53,479 nt of DNA from Oscillospiraceae bacterium (GTDB taxonomy: Bacteria; Bacillota; Clostridia; UBA1381), in contig SVKH01000002.1 of the NCBI GenBank assembly GCA_015068545.1, positions 1 through 53,479 on the forward strand, read 5' to 3'. The translations under genes were made by a program, and so were the position numbers. Each line of letters opens with the position of its first letter. The first letter of the stretch is position 1. Under the pieces are notes generated by a model that saw only the letters and a program-made list of their open reading frames with translations, did no database searches and was not told the origin of the DNA. Below, in pieces: positions 50,026-53,479 of this stretch.

Positions 50026-50166
50026 GTGAAGTGTTATATCAAGGAGCGCACCATTGAGTTGGCAAGCTACATCATCAAACACAAGTGTACCGTGCGAGAA
50101 GCTGCAAAGGCTTTTTGCATTTCGAAATCTACCGTACATACAGTATTACATATTTGTGTTGGTTGA
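50026..50166 (+). pseudogene. Truncated spoIIID-like ORF (46 codons)
   Basis: A GTG at 50026, 8 nt after AGGAGG (50012-50017), opens a frame aligned to the start of SpoIIID: Y-I-K-E-R-T-I-E-L-A-S-Y-I-I-K, then T-V-R-E-A-A-K-A-F and S-K-S-T-V-H, the DNA-binding helix-turn-helix. After S-T-V-H the match ends in a stop, whereas SpoIIID normally continues for about 45 more residues. The visible 5' part is well preserved and has a plausible sigma-E promoter, so the break is probably recent, or the short form is made as it stands. The copy at 53414 is only about two-thirds identical at DNA level, so this is a diverged paralogue, not a fresh duplication. No other gene is seen in the gap 49878-50277. 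Confidence 0.75.
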
Positions 50167-50236
50167 ATTGGTACTTCACGATGCATTGTTAAAAAATCCA
50201 TTATTGTCTTGTTATTTTATCATTTTTTCAAATGTT

Positions 50237-50262
50237 AAAGCCACAGCGACCGCTAGGGCTTT
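50237..50262 (-). terminator. Hairpin after the zinc-ribbon operon, weak terminator candidate
   Basis: AAAGCC (50237-50242) pairs with GGCTTT (50257-50262), with AGCG/CGCT inside. It lies 16 bp beyond the last stop of the leftward operon, but lacks a good T run. Confidence 0.4.
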
Positions 50263-50277
50263 GTGTGCTTATAAAAA

Positions 50278-51315
50278 TCATTTACATTTTGAACACGCAC
50301 GATAACCTTTTTGAATTGCAGCTTCTGTGTTGAACGCCCAGAAAGATGAAGTATCTAAATCATCACATCCGTATTTGTGGTACTTTCTAGTTCCGTCATC
50401 TGGGACAATAACAACATGTTCTTCATAAAAATCTAAAGACCAGCCCTGTTTCATTTTCTCCCATTCTAAATCAGAAACTTCATCTTTTAATTTTTCAGTT
50501 TCATTTGACCAGTAGTTAACTCTACCATTAAGATAATCAATTTCTGAATATTGAGCAAAATTTATGATTACAGATGTCAATAAAACAACAGATAAAATAA
50601 TTACTGTAATAGAAAACTTTGTAAACTTTATACCCTTAAAATACTTTTTACCACAGCCAGAGCAAATTTTGGTTTCTCTATCAACTACAGAGCCACAACG
50701 ACTGCAAAATTTAGTTTTTACCTTTCTTTCCTTTTTAGGTTTCTTCTTTTTTCTTTTCGCTTCTACATTGTTGAGTGTGAAACCAACTGGTGCTTTTTCC
50801 GATTTTTTTGCACCATACATATTTATAAAGATTGTCTTGTATGGTTCACCAGATGGAAGATATGTATCATATACATCTATTATTCCGTTAATTCCATTTA
50901 CACTTGTAGAGCCTCGTCTATTCCACTTAATTTTAACACCGTTTTCAGTATAGAGCTGGTTTAAGTATTCTCTTTCCCCATCAACAGACATAAGAGCCAA
51001 AGTGTATATGGGTTTCTCTGGAACAAGGCCAAAATCAACATCTTCCTCGTTGTTTGGTTGATTTTTGCTGTTTTCTTTCAAATTCTTAACAGTTTCTTCT
51101 GCTTGAATTTTAATAATTGCATCCAACGCCTCTTCTGGTGTTGTATTTTCTAAATCAGGTAAATCAATTCCTGCAGTTTCAGTTGTTTCATCAGCAACAA
51201 TAATTTCTTCAACTGCATTTTCTTGAATTGATATTTCTGTTTCTATTTTTTTACCGCAATATTGACAAAATTCACTATCTTCTGGTAAAAGGTGTCCGCA
51301 ATTATAACACTTCAT
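50278..51315 (-). CDS. Membrane protein with zinc ribbons at N-terminus and centre
   Basis: This 345-residue protein starts with a zinc ribbon (C-Y-N-C-G-H, then F-C-Q-Y-C-G-K-K) and has an acidic stretch to about residue 95. A domain with L-A-L-M-S-V-D-G-E and I-F-I-N-M-Y-G follows, then a Lys-rich segment, a second zinc ribbon (F-C-S-R-C-G, I-C-S-G-C-G-K-K-Y; about 207-230), one transmembrane helix (about 238-258) and a coiled coil. The last ~50 residues (Y-H-K-Y-G-C-D-D-L-D, ending A-C-S-K-C-K) resemble an Ada-like metal-binding or nuclease-associated tail. Function unknown. The start overlaps the previous gene by 14 bp. The region is clearly more AT-rich than the rest of the window. Confidence 0.75.
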   Translation of the reverse strand: MKCYNCGHLLPEDSEFCQYCGKKIETEISIQENAVEEIIVADETTETAGIDLPDLENTTPEEALDAIIKIQAEETVKNLKENSKNQPNNEEDVDFGLVPEKPIYTLALMSVDGEREYLNQLYTENGVKIKWNRRGSTSVNGINGIIDVYDTYLPSGEPYKTIFINMYGAKKSEKAPVGFTLNNVEAKRKKKKPKKERKVKTKFCSRCGSVVDRETKICSGCGKKYFKGIKFTKFSITVIILSVVLLTSVIINFAQYSEIDYLNGRVNYWSNETEKLKDEVSDLEWEKMKQGWSLDFYEEHVVIVPDDGTRKYHKYGCDDLDTSSFWAFNTEAAIQKGYRACSKCK

Positions 51316-51829
51316 TTTGCTTCATCTCCACATTTTCAACAATTCCTGTACCGCATTGACTACAAAAATCACTTCCGTTTACTAATTCGTAGCCACATTT
51401 ACGACAAAATCTGATTTTGTTTGAATTATCAGATTCTTCATCTTCGTTATAAACAGCAGTTGGTACATAGTTTGCTGGTGCTCCATAAGTATTGATTGCT
51501 GGCTCGCTGGCTTTACAATTTAAGTAAAGCACATACCACGATAAAATAGGTACATTTTTCGCCCACCACCAACTACCGCTTTTCCCAACATCGTGCAATC
51601 TACGAACTTGAAGACAAATTGAGGGACAAGCTGAAGCAAACATATAAATAAGTGTCATATAGCCGTAGTCAAGTGGAATATCGGTTGAATAAAAGCCAAG
51701 AACACCATCCAAAAATGACAAAGCAAAAACTACAATATAGTGAAATAGTATAAACCACCAATATTCCTTTCTGGTTGCTCTACCATCACATTTAGCATAA
51801 TTCTTAAACGCCCTAAAATAATACTTCAT
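51302..51829 (-). CDS. DUF805-type membrane protein with C-terminal zinc ribbon
   Basis: This 175-residue protein has the DUF805 pattern: R-A-F-K-N-Y-A-K-C-D-G-R-A-T-R-K-E-Y-W-W-F (about 6-26), three to four membrane helices and R-R-L-H-D-V-G-K-S-G-W-type residues (about 77-88). DUF805 proteins are small integral membrane proteins of unknown function. Unusually, the C-terminus carries a zinc ribbon (F-C-R-K-C-G, F-C-S-Q-C-G; about 138-160). It is the middle gene of the three-gene leftward unit, 19 bp after the previous stop. Confidence 0.85.
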   Translation of the reverse strand: MKYYFRAFKNYAKCDGRATRKEYWWFILFHYIVVFALSFLDGVLGFYSTDIPLDYGYMTLIYMFASACPSICLQVRRLHDVGKSGSWWWAKNVPILSWYVLYLNCKASEPAINTYGAPANYVPTAVYNEDEESDNSNKIRFCRKCGYELVNGSDFCSQCGTGIVENVEMKQNEVL

Positions 51830-51848
51830 TTTTTAGTCCTCCTTAATA

Positions 51849-53204
51849 TTATAAATTATTTTCACTATCTACTGTTGTGGATAGATTTTTTCCGCATTTA
51901 TGACAAAAACACCCATTGTCTAATACTGGTGCATTACAATATGGACAGGTGCTATTGCAACTTCCAGTTGTAATAACTTTCTCTTCGCTTTTATGTATTC
52001 TTCTTTCTATAAATATATAAAATAAAATTCCAGCCACTATAAGAATTATGGAGAAGGTCAGTGCTATTTTTAATCGTGTTGATGATATTTCCTTTTGGTA
52101 ATATGGGTATTCAACAGAATTTAGCAAATTCTCAAAATCTTCAAAATATTCATTATCTGTTGTACCACCAAATTGAAAACTATACCCCCAACCATTTTCA
52201 ATACGAATAACCATAGTTATTTCTGGAGTAAATGTTACACCATACAATTCAGTATTTTGTTTAATGGTTGCTTGAAAATGTTCTTTTCCGTTGTATATCT
52301 GTTTTGTTATTAAGTTCTCATCAAGACCATATAATGTCGCTATATCTGAAATTTCAAAAGCAGAATTATCTAAATCTGACCGTGAACTTCCTATTCTTTC
52401 TTCTGGCGTGAGCATTCCCCACAAATCTGTACTGCCGTACATAATACTCATACCTTCTTCTTTTGAAGATACAAATTTTACATCAATAAATTCACGCTCT
52501 TTAAAGAGTTCTTTTTCAAACCAGTTTGCTGGTACTGTAAATTTTGTGTTTGTATCAACATCTGTATAAACAAAGGCTTCTGTTTCATCACCAGCAGGAA
52601 TTTCTACAGGTGGAGTATCGTACTTAATACTATCTACAATGGTTTTTATTGTTTTTTCTTGTTTTGCTGTAATTTCACCAGAATAAGACCTCATAGTGAA
52701 ATTCATTGCTTTGCCGTTATAAATTGTATAATATTGTAAGCCATTTACAGAATTTGCAGTATCTTCAAAATACACCCGAACGAACTTTGCTTGTGAGTGC
52801 TGATAGATGTCATATTTTTTGACACCAATTCCCATTTTTTCATATTCATTAACCCAAGATGAAGCAAACATTTTTAACGAGGTATCACTCATAGCACTAA
52901 AATTATCAATTATATTAGTGTCCATCGTAATAACAACTTCTTCATCCAATGTATCAGGTATTGCATTTAAGTAAACTTTGGTTTCTTCAAACTGCTTGAT
53001 TAAGTCAGCCTTGGTTGACCCTAAATCGCTAAATATAGAAGCGTTAGCTGGAGTATCTTTCGTGATTACTTTATATTCAGAGGGAATTGTTATTTTCAGC
53101 CCCAATTCAGAAATGGTATATGTATTGGAACTTGCGAAAACACTAGTGCTAAATAACGAAACACATACAAGAATAAAAACTAAAGACCTAATACTTTTTT
53201 TCAA
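51849..53204 (-). CDS. Exported, membrane-anchored protein with cytosolic zinc ribbon
   Basis: This 451-residue protein starts with TTG (53202-53204), 5 nt behind GGAGGGAG. A signal peptide (about 1-25) is followed by two similar outward domains (about 30-195 and 205-370). Both begin with a strand pattern like I-T-I-P-S-E-Y or F-T-V-P-A-N-W-F and end with an I-V-D-S-I-K-Y or L-N-S-V-E-Y helix, as in PsbP/DUF1795-like lipid- or protein-binding folds. A transmembrane helix (about 377-398) precedes a basic segment and a C-terminal zinc ribbon (C-P-Y-C-N, F-C-H-K-C-G). All three proteins of the operon share zinc ribbons and membrane segments, so they may work as one complex. Function unknown. Confidence 0.8.
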   Translation of the reverse strand: MKKSIRSLVFILVCVSLFSTSVFASSNTYTISELGLKITIPSEYKVITKDTPANASIFSDLGSTKADLIKQFEETKVYLNAIPDTLDEEVVITMDTNIIDNFSAMSDTSLKMFASSWVNEYEKMGIGVKKYDIYQHSQAKFVRVYFEDTANSVNGLQYYTIYNGKAMNFTMRSYSGEITAKQEKTIKTIVDSIKYDTPPVEIPAGDETEAFVYTDVDTNTKFTVPANWFEKELFKEREFIDVKFVSSKEEGMSIMYGSTDLWGMLTPEERIGSSRSDLDNSAFEISDIATLYGLDENLITKQIYNGKEHFQATIKQNTELYGVTFTPEITMVIRIENGWGYSFQFGGTTDNEYFEDFENLLNSVEYPYYQKEISSTRLKIALTFSIILIVAGILFYIFIERRIHKSEEKVITTGSCNSTCPYCNAPVLDNGCFCHKCGKNLSTTVDSENNL

Positions 53205-53253
53205 AGTTCTCCCTCCAAACCCTGACTAAAATGACATTTATATATTTTAGAAA

Positions 53254-53282
53254 ATTATACCATAAAACTATTTAAAATACAA
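53254..53282 (-). promoter_or_regulatory. Sigma-A-type promoter of the zinc-ribbon operon
   Basis: Leftward -35 TTGTAT (53277-53282), 17-bp spacer and -10 TATAAT (53254-53259), about 50 bp before the TTG start. Confidence 0.75.
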
Positions 53283-53413
53283 GTTTTTACATTTTTTGTG
53301 CTACCTATATTAAGGTTATTTGTTCAGTATATCCATTCTCAATCTACATTTTAAACATAAATTCCTAATTCAGGTCATATCATTTACTAATATGATATAT
53401 TTTGGGGTGAAGT

Positions 53414-53479
53414 ATGAAAGATTACATTGAAGAGCGTACCATAGAAGTTGCAAATTACATAATTAAAAATAAATCTACT
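53414..53479 (+). CDS. spoIIID: Sporulation regulator SpoIIID, first 22 codons (cut by window edge)
   Basis: The ATG at 53414 follows GGGGTGA. The visible residues M-K-D-Y-I-E-E-R-T-I-E-V-A-N-Y-I-I-K-N-K-S-T match the N-terminus of SpoIIID, the mother-cell DNA-binding protein that switches sigma-E-dependent genes on or off during endospore formation. It is the sign that the organism, or its recent ancestor, sporulates. The ATATCAT...ATGATAT inverted repeat (53388-53399 region) immediately upstream may be part of its control. Whether the rest is intact lies outside the window. Confidence 0.85.
   Translation, partial: MKDYIEERTIEVANYIIKNKST

Noticed and set aside
53384..53405. Sigma-E promoter directly before the right-hand spoIIID start.
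   Set aside because: TCATAT and the following AT-rich bases would put the transcription start on the ribosome site. The sequence is better described as an ATATCAT/ATGATAT inverted repeat.
50026..53479. The 50-53 kb operon as an element integrated into spoIIID, with the left copy as the displaced 5' half.
   Set aside because: The two copies differ at about one-third of bases, the right copy has its own start and ribosome site, and no recombinase or matching attachment repeats are seen.

Overview
The window looks like the chromosome of a low-GC, Gram-positive, spore-forming anaerobe of the class Clostridia. The signs are strong AGGAGG ribosome sites, sigma-A promoters, surface proteins with S-layer-homology (SLH) anchors, an oxygen-sensitive glycyl radical enzyme, and the start of spoIIID at the right edge. 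SLH-anchored carbohydrate enzymes recall plant-polysaccharide degraders of the gut, but no taxonomic marker is present, so I do not name a genus.

Region 1 (1-8.8 kb): the C-terminal end of an AraC-type regulator, then a leftward operon from its own promoter (about 8.8 kb). It encodes a GH78-like six-hairpin glycosidase, a glycyl radical enzyme (GRE), its radical-SAM activase, an unassigned TIM-barrel protein and a CBM9-like protein. None has a signal peptide, so this is a cytoplasmic set. Three tandem 109-bp repeats separate the GRE from its activase. The GRE has an atypical glycyl loop (R-V-W-G-W-S-G) and is the best candidate here for undescribed chemistry.

Region 2 (8.9-33.7 kb): a very long leftward array, read as solute-binding lipoprotein, two CUT1-type permeases (no ATPase gene, so presumably a shared MsmK-type ATPase), and six large exported proteins. 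The exported proteins are a CBM/FN3 repeat protein with a degenerate SGNH-like tail, an FN3/cohesin-like/SLH protein, an N-terminal SLH protein, an SLH-anchored clan-A glycosidase, a GLUG-repeat protein, and a second SLH glycosidase. A strong terminator follows at 8.9 kb. The array looks like a Gram-positive polysaccharide utilisation locus.

Region 3 (33.9-41.2 kb): a divergent two-component system, then an intergenic block with a candidate structured RNA, a 40-residue ORF and two copies of a GGGGACGTAG hairpin element. Three more exported or small proteins follow leftward. A 24-bp sequence is shared by the promoter of the binding-protein gene and that of the 840-residue CBM/FN3 gene, at nearly the same distance from the -10. 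Its GGGTAT end also sits 22 bp before the -10 of the two-component operon. It is a good candidate binding site for the response regulator.

Region 4 (41.2-49.9 kb): a maltose/glycogen operon read leftward (glycogen phosphorylase, a PTS permease with A-C-B domain order, a MapP-like phosphatase, MalQ). Facing away from it are a nitroreductase and a WYL regulator.

Region 5 (49.9-53.5 kb): a truncated spoIIID-like ORF with a sigma-E-like promoter, an AT-rich leftward operon of three membrane or zinc-ribbon proteins, and the first 22 codons of a spoIIID gene. No tRNA, rRNA, CRISPR array, transposase or integrase was seen.
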